Of a stretch of 64,000 bases of DNA, positions 8,488-18,100 are shown in pieces. The position numbers and the translations under genes were made by a program. The notes beneath the pieces were generated by a model, which did not search any database, was not told the DNA's origin, and was given only the letters and a program-made list of their open reading frames with translations. The first letter of the stretch is position 1. Each line of letters begins with the position of its first letter. The DNA comes from Cladopsammia gracilis (lineage: Eukaryota > Cnidaria > Anthozoa > Scleractinia > Dendrophylliidae): NCBI GenBank assembly GCA_022457155.1, contig JAJGOT010000030.1:1838501-1902500 (forward strand), in the 5' to 3' direction.

Positions 8488-8504
8488 ATTATTTCAAGCG
8501 ACAT

Positions 8505-8527
8505 AAAAAAAAGCCTCATTTGAGGCT
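8505..8527 (-). terminator. Intrinsic-terminator-like hairpin plus T8
   Basis: Read on the minus strand, a 7-bp AGCCTCA stem is followed at once by eight T residues and ATG. It lies six bases after the stop of the minus-strand gene at 8534. The same module follows the gene at 13903. Confidence 0.6.
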
Positions 8528-8533
8528 AATACT

Positions 8534-9301
8534 TTAATCCAACAAATCTATAATATTACTTTCTAATATTTTTACATCTGAATCTTCAGGTTCTTCATCA
8601 GATTCTTCATCAGAATCCTTTACCATCAATAATGATTCTCTTGGTTTTAATGGTCTAACATAAACTTCATGAACTTTTATTTGAATAGATTTTACTAATT
8701 TGGAAATATAAATACTCTCAATGATTAATGCTAATTTTACTTTACAATATTGATTGAGGTAATCAAATGGATCAACACTCTTTTGACCTTTTGTTTTAAA
8801 CAAAGATAGAATTTTATTAGATTTTTCTGAATATATAAGTTTTGCATACAAAACTGGTGAAACACTTTCATCATTTACTGTTTTAGGTCTTCCTTTTTTA
8901 TCAATAATTTCTTTCTTTTTATAATATAATATTTGCGATAAATTTTGTGATTCTTCAACACCAATTGTATCTTCAAGATGATTATAACAAAGTTGTTGAA
9001 TATTTTTTAACGTTTTAAAAAACTTTTTTTCTTCTTTTGTTGGTTCTTTTTCTTTTTCCCATAAACAAATAGGAATAGTATATCCAACTAATTCTTGTGA
9101 TTCTTGATTCTTTCTTTCAGATACACCAAAACTGAAAAGTAAAGGTGTTTCAATTATAAGAGGACCTTTAGAACCATCAGGATAAATTGTTTCAATTTTC
9201 ATACGATGATATTTCATTTTAGAATTCTTGACTTTATATTGTTTGGCTTCGTTAAAAATAAGATTTTCTTTAGAAATGTTTTCGTAATTGGTAAGTTGCA
9301 T
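8534..9301 (-). CDS. Possible ssDNA-binding protein with acidic tail (255 aa)
   Basis: A 255-residue protein with a beta-rich core (LFSFGVSER, VGYTIPICLW, ILYYKKKE) and a strongly acidic C-terminus (DSDEESDEEPEDSD) ending in a hydrophobic tip. The SFGV-type core recalls giant-virus/PLV proteins of the DUF2738/DUF5871 kind, for which ssDNA binding has been proposed. An acidic tail is also typical of phage and bacterial single-strand binding proteins. Grouping with the polymerase and the shared AATATTTATATAT upstream motif support a replication role. The family name is from memory and unverified. Confidence 0.55.
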   Translation of the reverse strand: MQLTNYENISKENLIFNEAKQYKVKNSKMKYHRMKIETIYPDGSKGPLIIETPLLFSFGVSERKNQESQELVGYTIPICLWEKEKEPTKEEKKFFKTLKNIQQLCYNHLEDTIGVEESQNLSQILYYKKKEIIDKKGRPKTVNDESVSPVLYAKLIYSEKSNKILSLFKTKGQKSVDPFDYLNQYCKVKLALIIESIYISKLVKSIQIKVHEVYVRPLKPRESLLMVKDSDEESDEEPEDSDVKILESNIIDLLD

Positions 9302-9326
9302 TTTATTATATATATAAATATTTTTT
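9302..9326 (-). promoter_or_regulatory. Early-type upstream motif of the 255-aa gene
   Basis: In sense direction AATATTTATATATATAATAAA immediately precedes the ATG. The polymerase gene has almost the same sequence. Confidence 0.5.
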
Positions 9327-9878
9327 TTTTTTTAAATTATAAATTTCTTTTTCAACTAATTCCCACCATTCTTCATAAAAAGCTTTTGTTTTTTCTGAAA
9401 GTTTGAGTGGTAATAAATCATCAATATTTCTATAACCTATAATAATTAAAATCTTTTTTATAATAAAAATTAAATTAATGATTCTCTTTCTTTCAAACTG
9501 TGTATTTACTTTCTTAATGAAATTTACATTATCAATTTTATAAAGTATTTCATTAATCTTAGAAATATCATCATTTTTTATATCAAAAGTTTTTTGTATT
9601 TCATTGATCTTTTTCTTAAAATAATACTTTCTTTGGTATACTGATTTTTTTCTATAACAACATCTTTCCCAATCAGATATATTAACATCATAATTTAATA
9701 TTCTTTGAATTTGAAGACCACAATCACAACAAACTTCAGCATAATCAATAATTTCTTTATTCTCATGTTTGCATTTTTGATATATTGGTTTATTTCTTTT
9801 TTTCTCTTTCTTGATTTGACTTTTTTCAAAAGATTTTAATAAAGAAGAATATAATTTAATCTCTTCTTCTGTATACAT
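9306..9878 (-). CDS. VLTF3-like late transcription factor (190 aa)
   Basis: A zinc-ribbon-like N-terminal half has KCKHEN (Cys36) and VCCDCG (50-54). The diagnostic segment YQRKYYFKKKINEIQ (81-95) matches the YxR..HF...I...Q pattern of the poxvirus/NCLDV late transcription factor VLTF3 family. It would direct late gene expression of the element. It sits head-to-tail with the putative ssDNA-binding gene, whose upstream motif overlaps its last codons. The assignment rests on these motifs only. Confidence 0.6.
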   Translation of the reverse strand: MYTEEEIKLYSSLLKSFEKSQIKKEKKRNKPIYQKCKHENKEIIDYAEVCCDCGLQIQRILNYDVNISDWERCCYRKKSVYQRKYYFKKKINEIQKTFDIKNDDISKINEILYKIDNVNFIKKVNTQFERKRIINLIFIIKKILIIIGYRNIDDLLPLKLSEKTKAFYEEWWELVEKEIYNLKKKKYLYI

Positions 9879-9888
9879 TTTTAATCTT

Positions 9889-10023
9889 TTATTTTTTTTT
9901 TAAATTTTTATAAAATCTTTCTCTCTTATACCTTTTATATCTAATTTCTTCATCAAAATCTTCTATTAAAAAAAGTCTTCTTAAATATATTAATAAAATA
10001 TCTTTTTTTGTGAAATTAATCAT
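9889..10023 (-). CDS. Small basic ORF (44 aa)
   Basis: ATG at 10023-10021 reads 44 codons to TAA at 9889. The protein has a hydrophobic first third (ILLIYLRRLFLI), then a Lys/Arg/Tyr-rich tail. It fits exactly between the polymerase stop (10044) and the start of the VLTF3-like gene (9878), which argues for a real small gene. There is no family match. Confidence 0.4.
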   Translation of the reverse strand: MINFTKKDILLIYLRRLFLIEDFDEEIRYKRYKRERFYKNLKKK

Positions 10024-10043
10024 TTTATTTTTATATTATTTTT

Positions 10044-13000
10044 TTAATTTCTCAAAGCTAAAGTATTAATTTTATTTTTACAAATCAGTCTTTTATCATC
10101 ATTTGCAGATAATGCTACTTTATTCATTTTCATAGAATAAATTTCATGATCTTTACTTCTAATTATATTCATTTTTCTCATTTCTTCTTTTTCTGAGAAT
10201 AAACATTTCTTGAAATCTTCAAATGTTATTTCCCTTTTAATAACATTCTTCTTAATTCCTTTACATTTCTTTACTTCAATGTCTTCAACTTTAAAAGAAT
10301 AAAGCTTAGGTCTTAGACCAACAAAATGTGTAATTTGTTTCCCACAAGCTTCATCTTTAAACATACCTATTACTTTCTTATTAATTCCAGTTTTAATTCC
10401 AGATTCATGATTTTCTGGATAATCACTTGTATCAAACTTTTTTTTGATGTCTTTTCTTATATCATAATAAAAATCATCTGTATGAATTTCATACATTAAT
10501 GAATCTGTATCTGTGAATAATAATTCAGCTTTATTGGAATACTTCTCTCTAATATAATTATAATGAAAATCATACATATGAAATTTTGACAAATCAAGAA
10601 CAGCTTGTCCCACATAAATAGGTTTATTAAAATATATTTCTGTCTTTTTCAAATGAACTGCAATTAATTTTTGATCAAATATTGTTAATCGATCAAAATT
10701 AGGTTTTGATGACAAATTAATAGCCTTTTTCTTATTATTTACTATTTGTATATTTTGTCTTTTTCTTATATTTTCAATTGTTTTACCAAATACAGAATTA
10801 TTCATTAATTTAAAAAAATCTTTTTCAAAAGAGTTTTTAGATTGTTTTCTTAATTCTGTATTTTTTTCAATATAAGGTTTCATCCATTCAGATTGATAAA
10901 ATGATATTCCTCTGTGTACTTTTTCAAGTTCAAGTCCTAATTCTAAACATTGTCTAAGATTTCTATAATGTATTATATAATTCTTTTTACGGTAAAAAGA
11001 TCCAACAAGTTTCTCTACTGTTCCAAACTTTAATCTTTCTGTAGCAAGTGGATAATCATTATGTTCTTTCCATAATTTTTTTGGATATTTAAGATCTACT
11101 TCAAATATATAACCATTATTTGTAATTTTCTTTTCTAATATTTTTATTACATTTTCTACTGTAAGATCTTTCATCCATTTAAAACCATGAGTTGGAAGTC
11201 TTTGTATCATTGACCAACCATAAAGATTATTAGCATCAAGATATGTAATAAATTTTGATTCTTCATTTGGATTATAATTTTTCATATATTTATTGTTTGC
11301 TTCTGAATATCTTTTTGATATATGAGTTATACCACCTCTAATTCCTTGATCAAACATCATTAACATATCATAATCATGTAATAATTCAAGTCTTTGTTCT
11401 GTTTCTTTAAGACATGCATCCCAAGCTAATCCAGGAGATGTATAATAATGAGCTGGATCTAAATTATAATACTTCAAACAAGTTTTACGAAAGTTTTCAA
11501 ACACATCAGCTAAAAGTAATACATCTGTTTTAAGATATAAATCATGATAATCTTTAATAGTTTTACAATTAAATTGTGACCAAACCTTTTGTGCATGGGT
11601 GTAGTCTTCATCAGTTATGTCTTCATCATTTAATTTTGAATAAAATTCTTCTTTTGGTGGTAATTGTGTTTCTTTGAATTTTTCTAAAGAATTTACATAA
11701 TCATAAGGATATACTCCTTTTCTTGTTAATAATTCTATATTTTTATCATAATAACTTTTTATAGAATAAAAATCATCAGGTTGCAAATTATTTACAAGAC
11801 CTGAAAGGGAAGTTAATAAAAATTTAAATGAATCAATAAAACGTATTTCAAAATTGATTGTAACTTTTTCATCTTTTTTCATATATTCAGCGACTTTAAT
11901 TTTTTTAGAAAATGAAATATATTTCTCTTCTGTTTTAGGAATAAAAGTTAAATCTCCTTTCATTTTTGCTAATTCTTTAATAAAAAGATGTGAATCATAA
12001 CCTTGAAGATTATGAAATATTACAGGAAGTACTCTAGGTTTTTTACAAAAAATATTACAATTATTATGAGCAGCTCCTCTAAACTTACCAGTAAAATGAC
12101 AATGATCTCTAACTTTTTTATTCTTAAAGTCTCCTTCAATAAAAGGTTTTTCACAAATATGACAATTTGTTGATTTATTAAACTCTATTTTATCTGAGTC
12201 TGTAAATATCATCATTTGTGGGAAATTATAAAAACTAAAATTAATTTGTTTTACAATTTTTTTTAATTCTTTTACAAAAACTAATGCAATATTTTCATCT
12301 TCTTTTTTCTTTGTATAAATAATTGGATTAATTTTAAATATTCTATCAACTCTATCATCAAAATCAAAAGATTTAATATAAATACAAAATCCACAAGGTT
12401 CATGTTTTTGATATTCCATTGAATAAGAATAATTTGGATCCGGTTCACAATTATTCATTGGTTTTGTAAAACATTCAAAATCAGCAGAAATAACAAAAGG
12501 TAAAGGTAATTTTTTATTATAATTTTTAAAAAATAAAAATGAGTTTTTAGGAGGCATTTTTACTGCAGCTGTCTCATTATTAGAACAAAATATAATGTGT
12601 TTCTTTAGGAGATCCTCTTTTGTAAAATGAGATAAACATTTTTTACAAAAATATTTTTTTCTTGTATCTTTACTTATTTGTGTATTGATTAATCTTGAAA
12701 AATTTTTGATAAGTGTATAATGTGTTTTTCCGGTGTCTTCATAAAGAAATAAATCTATTGTATTATTACAATCTTTGTCATTAATTCTTAAAGGATAAAA
12801 TTTATTATATTCATTAATTGAAAAAACATTAATTCCTGGGAGATTCGGGTTTTGATTTTCAAACTTTTTTATATCTGTTAATTTTACTGGAAAATTAATA
12901 CCTTTAAAATTAAGATCATTTTCATATTGTTTTAAATTTGAAATTCTTTGAGGATCTTTCTTATGTGGATGTAAGTATCTTAAAATACACCACATGAAAC

Positions 13001-13787
13001 ATTTATCATCTTTTTTATTTTCTAAATTTATTATAGCTTTCTTACTTGAAATAAAATCAGGAAGTTTAATATATGAAGATCCTTTCAAAGGTTTATATTT
13101 TATAGTATGAATTTCTAATGATAAAATCTCTTTAAAATACCAACCTGAACCATTTCTTTGATAAATTAAAATTTTACTAAGAATTTCTAGAATTATTTTA
13201 GTTAAAATCTCTTTAGCATCAATACCTTCAAGATTAATATGTGTTTCAGAATGAAAATAAGCTTTATCTTTAATTTTATCTTCATGCTCCATTCTTTCCA
13301 TTAAACAAACTAATATAAATCTAACTTTAATATTTCTATGATTTTTAAGAAATTCTTTTAATTGTGAAGCTTTTTCTTTAAAATAATCTTTAGGAAAGAT
13401 TTTTGGTTTTCCTTCAATTACATATTTTTCAGCAAAATTATCAAGAGCAGATTTTTCAAATTTAATTCCAACGTGGTATTCTTTCATTGCTCTTTTAAGT
13501 GCTTTCTTTAAATATTTTGGAGTATCTTTTGGAATCTTTTTATTTTTCATACATTCAAGAAAATAATCATCAAATGTTTTAATTTTCTTTGGTTTAGGTT
13601 TAGATTTAGGTTTAAGTTTTATTGGTTTCTTTTTTAATTTATCATTTTCTTCCTTTTTATTTTTAATATATTCAATCAATTTTTGTTTCTTTCGTTCTTC
13701 TTTGATTTTTCTATTTTCTTTAGTTTCCTTTTTTGCTATTTTCATAAGTTCATCATATGATAAGTTATTTAAATCAGATGAAGACAT
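10044..13787 (-). CDS. Protein-primed family B DNA polymerase (1247 aa)
   Basis: All polymerase-B landmarks are visible: Exo I SADFECF (434-440), Exo II FHNLQGYDSHLF (591-602), Exo III YLKTDVLLLAD (751-761), motif A YLDANNLYG (849-857), motif B KLMNNSVFGKT (993-1003) and motif C FTDTDS (1091-1096). Additional parts are a Lys-rich N-terminus, a Cys/His segment (KCF 262-264, THY 355-357), a C2H2-like finger (381-401) and an endonuclease-VII-like DHCHFTGKFRG zinc motif (561-571) before Exo II. It replicates linear element DNA from a protein primer. The frame is intact and longer than phage homologues, as usual for Polintons. Confidence 0.93.
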   Translation of the reverse strand: MSSSDLNNLSYDELMKIAKKETKENRKIKEERKKQKLIEYIKNKKEENDKLKKKPIKLKPKSKPKPKKIKTFDDYFLECMKNKKIPKDTPKYLKKALKRAMKEYHVGIKFEKSALDNFAEKYVIEGKPKIFPKDYFKEKASQLKEFLKNHRNIKVRFILVCLMERMEHEDKIKDKAYFHSETHINLEGIDAKEILTKIILEILSKILIYQRNGSGWYFKEILSLEIHTIKYKPLKGSSYIKLPDFISSKKAIINLENKKDDKCFMWCILRYLHPHKKDPQRISNLKQYENDLNFKGINFPVKLTDIKKFENQNPNLPGINVFSINEYNKFYPLRINDKDCNNTIDLFLYEDTGKTHYTLIKNFSRLINTQISKDTRKKYFCKKCLSHFTKEDLLKKHIIFCSNNETAAVKMPPKNSFLFFKNYNKKLPLPFVISADFECFTKPMNNCEPDPNYSYSMEYQKHEPCGFCIYIKSFDFDDRVDRIFKINPIIYTKKKEDENIALVFVKELKKIVKQINFSFYNFPQMMIFTDSDKIEFNKSTNCHICEKPFIEGDFKNKKVRDHCHFTGKFRGAAHNNCNIFCKKPRVLPVIFHNLQGYDSHLFIKELAKMKGDLTFIPKTEEKYISFSKKIKVAEYMKKDEKVTINFEIRFIDSFKFLLTSLSGLVNNLQPDDFYSIKSYYDKNIELLTRKGVYPYDYVNSLEKFKETQLPPKEEFYSKLNDEDITDEDYTHAQKVWSQFNCKTIKDYHDLYLKTDVLLLADVFENFRKTCLKYYNLDPAHYYTSPGLAWDACLKETEQRLELLHDYDMLMMFDQGIRGGITHISKRYSEANNKYMKNYNPNEESKFITYLDANNLYGWSMIQRLPTHGFKWMKDLTVENVIKILEKKITNNGYIFEVDLKYPKKLWKEHNDYPLATERLKFGTVEKLVGSFYRKKNYIIHYRNLRQCLELGLELEKVHRGISFYQSEWMKPYIEKNTELRKQSKNSFEKDFFKLMNNSVFGKTIENIRKRQNIQIVNNKKKAINLSSKPNFDRLTIFDQKLIAVHLKKTEIYFNKPIYVGQAVLDLSKFHMYDFHYNYIREKYSNKAELLFTDTDSLMYEIHTDDFYYDIRKDIKKKFDTSDYPENHESGIKTGINKKVIGMFKDEACGKQITHFVGLRPKLYSFKVEDIEVKKCKGIKKNVIKREITFEDFKKCLFSEKEEMRKMNIIRSKDHEIYSMKMNKVALSANDDKRLICKNKINTLALRN

Positions 13788-13813
13788 CCTTTTTTATTAT
13801 ATATAAATATTTT
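13788..13813 (-). promoter_or_regulatory. Early-type upstream motif of the polymerase gene
   Basis: In sense direction AATATTTATATATAATAAA occurs a few bases before the ATG, matching the motif of the 255-aa gene. Confidence 0.5.
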
Positions 13814-13873
13814 TTTTAACTTTATTTATTTTTTTTTCCGCTTCAACTAAAAAATAGTTATAAATTTCAGCAT

Positions 13874-13897
13874 AAAAAAAAGCCCCATTTTGGGGCT
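13874..13897 (-). terminator. Intrinsic-terminator-like hairpin plus T8
   Basis: Read on the minus strand, a 7-bp AGCCCCA stem with a 3-base loop is followed by T8 and ATG, a few bases after the stop of the gene at 13903. It is nearly the same sequence as the module at 8505-8527. Confidence 0.6.
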
Positions 13898-13902
13898 AAA
13901 AT

Positions 13903-14457
13903 TTATCCATAAATATAATCAGATACTTCTTCTGTATCAAGATAATAATTTCCATAATCTTCATCGTGGTCTCTATTTTCATCTTGATCTTCACTTTTTA
14001 TCACAATCTTTTTATGAAATTTATTTAATAATTTCTTAACAATTTTTTTCTCATTACAAGTTGGATATCCATTTGAATTTTCAAAAAGTGTCATAGTTCC
14101 TTCTCCAATATTTATAAAATATTTGAATAATTCACCTGAATGATGAAATAATACAAAAGTTACATAATCTTCCATATTTTCAGGCATATTATAATATAAA
14201 TTCAAAACTAGAATATGATCCAATTTATAATTTATATTTATAATAATTTCTTTCAATTCTTTTTTTGCTGTTTTCCTTTCTTTTTTAGAAATCTCTAAAT
14301 TTAGAGATTTTTTTAATTTTTCCAAAACTTCTACAAACAAGGAGTCAATAGCATGAAATCTTTCTTGTAGAATATCCCTTGAATCCATTTTTTTAGGATT
14401 CTGGTTTTTCTTTATGATTTGGTTTGTGTTTGGCTTTGCGTTCATAATCTTATACAT
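13903..14457 (-). CDS. Unknown Polinton protein (184 aa)
   Basis: A 184-residue protein not recognised. It has a Lys/Asn-rich N-terminus, a helical LEKLKKSLNLE region, a mixed FVLFHHSGELFKYF segment and a very acidic C-terminal tail. It is the last gene before the terminal inverted-repeat region and is followed by the hairpin-T8 module. A second ATG inside (codon 5) could be the true start. Confidence 0.55.
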   Translation of the reverse strand: MYKIMNAKPNTNQIIKKNQNPKKMDSRDILQERFHAIDSLFVEVLEKLKKSLNLEISKKERKTAKKELKEIIININYKLDHILVLNLYYNMPENMEDYVTFVLFHHSGELFKYFINIGEGTMTLFENSNGYPTCNEKKIVKKLLNKFHKKIVIKSEDQDENRDHDEDYGNYYLDTEEVSDYIYG

Positions 14458-15147
14458 ATTAATATTTCATTTCTTTAAACCTTTATTATTTTAAAAATTG
14501 TTTTTTTTATTTTCTACCTTCAACTTAAATCACCCAAAAAACTTATATCCAAAAGCCCCATTTAGTAGTTAGGAAAATACATTCTCTAGAGCACCTCCCA
14601 AGGTACTTTTTCCACATATTTTTATAATAATTCCCGATATCCATTTTTTTAAAAATTCCCAAAGTACATTTTTCTATCATTTTCTTGCGAATCCCGCGAG
14701 CGAGCCCGAAGGGCGAGCGAGCTCATACCTTTTTGAAATTTAAAGCAATTCAAGAATTTATTATATTTTCTGTAATTTTTTTAAGTTATTGAATTTTTTT
14801 CAATTTCTTCGATTACTTCGTTTACTTCGTTTTCTTTTATTTCTTCAATTTAAAAAACCTTTATTCCCGTTTGATTTATAGACTAAACACAATAAGGATA
14901 TTAATTATATTTTATACGGAAATAAATTTTAAGTATTAAGTAAAGCCGTTTATTTAAGAATATTTTTATTAGATTTTTTTTTGATTCTCTTAAATAAATA
15001 GAAAAACAACGATATAAACAAGAGTTACCGTATAAATTTTAATTATTTCCCTTTAAAAAAACTTTTTTTTCCATAAGAAATATTCCAATAATACAAAAAA
15101 TTACAGTAATTAATTAGGTCTTGATTTCCCTTTAAAATCAAAAAGCT
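14458..15147. other. Non-coding Polinton terminal region
   Basis: Very AT-rich DNA with no usable frame. It contains the left copy of the 132-bp inverted repeat, a short GC-rich palindromic patch near 14696-14725 (GAGCGAGC/GCGAGCTC) and simple CTTCGTTT-like runs near 14810. Confidence 0.6.
14564..14695 (+). repeat. Left arm of a 132-bp inverted repeat
   Basis: It is the reverse complement of 15154-15285, without differences that I can find. The outer copy is the last AT-rich Polinton-like sequence before a LINE, so it may be the terminal repeat of the element. Confidence 0.85.
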
Positions 15148-18100
15148 ATGACAGGGATTCGCAAGAAAATGATAGAAAAATGTACTTTGGGAATTTTTAA
15201 AAAAATGGATATCGGGAATTATTATAAAAATATGTGGAAAAAGTACCTTGGGAGGTGCTCTAGAGAATGTATTTTCCTAACTACTGAATTGTTTGAAGAA
15301 CTTGAAAAGGACATTGAACTTTTTTCCACTCATGGATCAATACTCCTCATGGGTGACTTCAATTCTAGAACGGGGAAATATGCGGATAATATTTGTCAAG
15401 AAGGGCTGAACGTTATTCCAAATGATCGATCTGAATTCTCGTTACTCCCTACTCAGCGAAATAGTTTTGACAACGAAGTTAACAATCATGGTAAAAGGCT
15501 CCTTGATATTTGTAAAAGTGCCGATCTCAGAATCTTAAATGGCAGAGTTAGCGGCGATTCTCTAGGGAGAGCTACCTTTCATGGGAGAAATGGTATAAGT
15601 GTTATTGATTACGCAATTTGTGATCAAGATCTATTTTTAAATGTTTCAAATTTCATAGTAAAACAGCCCACTCCTTTATCAGATCATAGTCCTATCATAA
15701 CTTGGCTAAATATTAATACAGACAATTCTGGTATTCTTAAAGGATCACAAAATAATTGTTCAAGGCGTGTAACAAAACAGTTTGTTTGGGAAAATGATTC
15801 TACACAGAAATTCAAAGATGTTTTGCGTTCTCCAGTTCTCCAAACACTAATACAAGAGTATATAGACGAGGGAACACAAATTCACGATGTTAACACTTCT
15901 CTTGAAAAAGTAGAAAATATTCTTACTACAACTGCTAGACAATGTTTAAAGATTAAAACCACAAAAAAGCATAAGCGTATCAAGTCATCATCAAACAAAA
16001 AATGGTTTGACCGGGAATGTCGATTAAAAAGACATGAATTGAGGAAAATGGCGAACCAAAAACATAGAGATCCGTTGAACCCCATTTTACGTGAGAAATA
16101 CCATGTCATTTTAATGCAATACAAAAGATTATTGAACTCTAAAAAGAACGAATACTACAATAGCAAGCTTCATAGATTGGAGGAAACTATTGAAAACTCA
16201 GATGCGACAAATTTTTGGAAATGTCTAAAATCAATGGATGACACCATTAAAGCGGAAGATATTCCTTTAGTGTCGGAAGAAAATTGGCTGCAGCACTTTC
16301 AATCTCTTCACTCTAATGAACCGCTTAATCCCACCCAGCAGATAATCCATGATGAACTAAAAGTAGAAGAAGATCGTAAACAACAATTTCGTCCGTTAGA
16401 TTACTTGATTACCGAAAATGAAATACGAAAAGCTGCCAAAAAGTTAAAGAACAACAAATCTTCTTATTCAGATAAAATTAGAAATGAAATGATCAAAGCT
16501 AGTCTCAATGACCTAATGCCTGTTTACTACAAATTGTTTAATGCAGTTCTAAGTTCAGGTACCATGCCCCAGACATGGTGTGGTGGTCTCATTACACCAA
16601 TTTATAAATCAGGTGGAAGAAGCGATCCGTCAAACTACCGTGGTATCTGTGTCTCAAGCTGTCTGGGAAAACTATTTTGTTCCATTTTAAACCAAAGGCT
16701 TCTCGAATATGTTGCCTCAAATAATATACTTCACAAATCACAGATTGGCTTCTTGCCAAATAATCGTACAGCAGACCATGTCTTTACACTTCGAACCTTG
16801 ATAGACAAATACGTTCATAATCACAATGAAAAAATTTATGCTTGTTTTATAGATTTTAGAAAAGCTTTTGACTCAGTTTGGCACAATGGGCTCTTGAATA
16901 AGTTATTGCAAATTAATGTGGGAGGCTGCTTTTACAATTTAATTAAAAGCCTTTATTCCAAGTCTTCTTGTTCAATAAAAATTGGCCAAAGCCAAACACG
17001 ACCCTTTCAATACGCGAGAGGTGTACGACAAGGTTGTATTTTAAGTCCACTACTTTTCAACCTTTACATTAACGATTTACCTTTTTCATTTGAAAATATC
17101 CTGTCTGACCCTTTTGTTTTACCAAACGGCACAAAATTAAATTCTCTTTTATATGCGGACGATTTAATCATTTTATCACGTTCTAAAACAGGTCTACAAA
17201 ATTGTCTTAATGCATTATCATCATATTGCAACACGTGGATGTTAAGCATAAATCCAAAAAAAACCAAGATTATGGTTTTCCAAAAACGCCCAAGAAAATG
17301 CTCTGAATATAGATTTTATATGAATAATCAAATTATTGATGTTGTACAAGATTATACTTATTTAGGAACTAAAATTTCCTCTTCAGGAAATTTTAAAGTC
17401 TCACTTGATAATCTAAAAGAGAAATCACTTCACGCTCTTTTCAGTCTGAGGCGACACACAGATTTTAGTAAGCTAAATCCGTCCCTTGCCTGTAAAATTT
17501 TTGATACAATGATATCCCCAATTTTGCTCTATAATAGTGAAATTTGGGGTGGATATACCAAATCTGATTTTAAGGCTTGGGATAGCTCACAAATTGAAAG
17601 AACGCATCTTCAGTTTTGTAAACGCTACCTTCAAGTGAGTAATAAGGCTTCTAATATTGCGTGCAGAGCTGAACTTGGTCGATTTCCTCTAAATATTGCC
17701 ATTAATCTAAGAATCCTCAACTACTTGTTATACCTTCAAAATAAACCCCAAGACTCTTTTGTTAAACAATCTTTCTTAATATCATTAGATCTTCACTCGA
17801 ATGGTAAAATTAGCTTTCACTCTAATCTTATGAAGATATCCGAATACTTTAATTTCAGAAATTTTAACCTCGATTTATTAAACACCGCTGAAGTCAAACA
17901 CTGTACAAATTTAATGAAACAGAAATATATTTCTTATTGGCAACATATACTTCAGCATTCTCAAAAACTAGAATTTTATAAGACCTTCAAGAACGAATAC
18001 ACCCCCTCAAATTATCTAGGCCTGACTAGACGAGCATCTGATAGGAGGACATTAACTAAATTACGTATAAGTAATCATAAACTTATGATCGAACTGGGCA

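Noticed and set aside
15148..15285. True N-terminus of the LINE protein
   Set aside because: These codons are the 132-bp inverted repeat shared with 14564-14695, so they are not LINE sequence.
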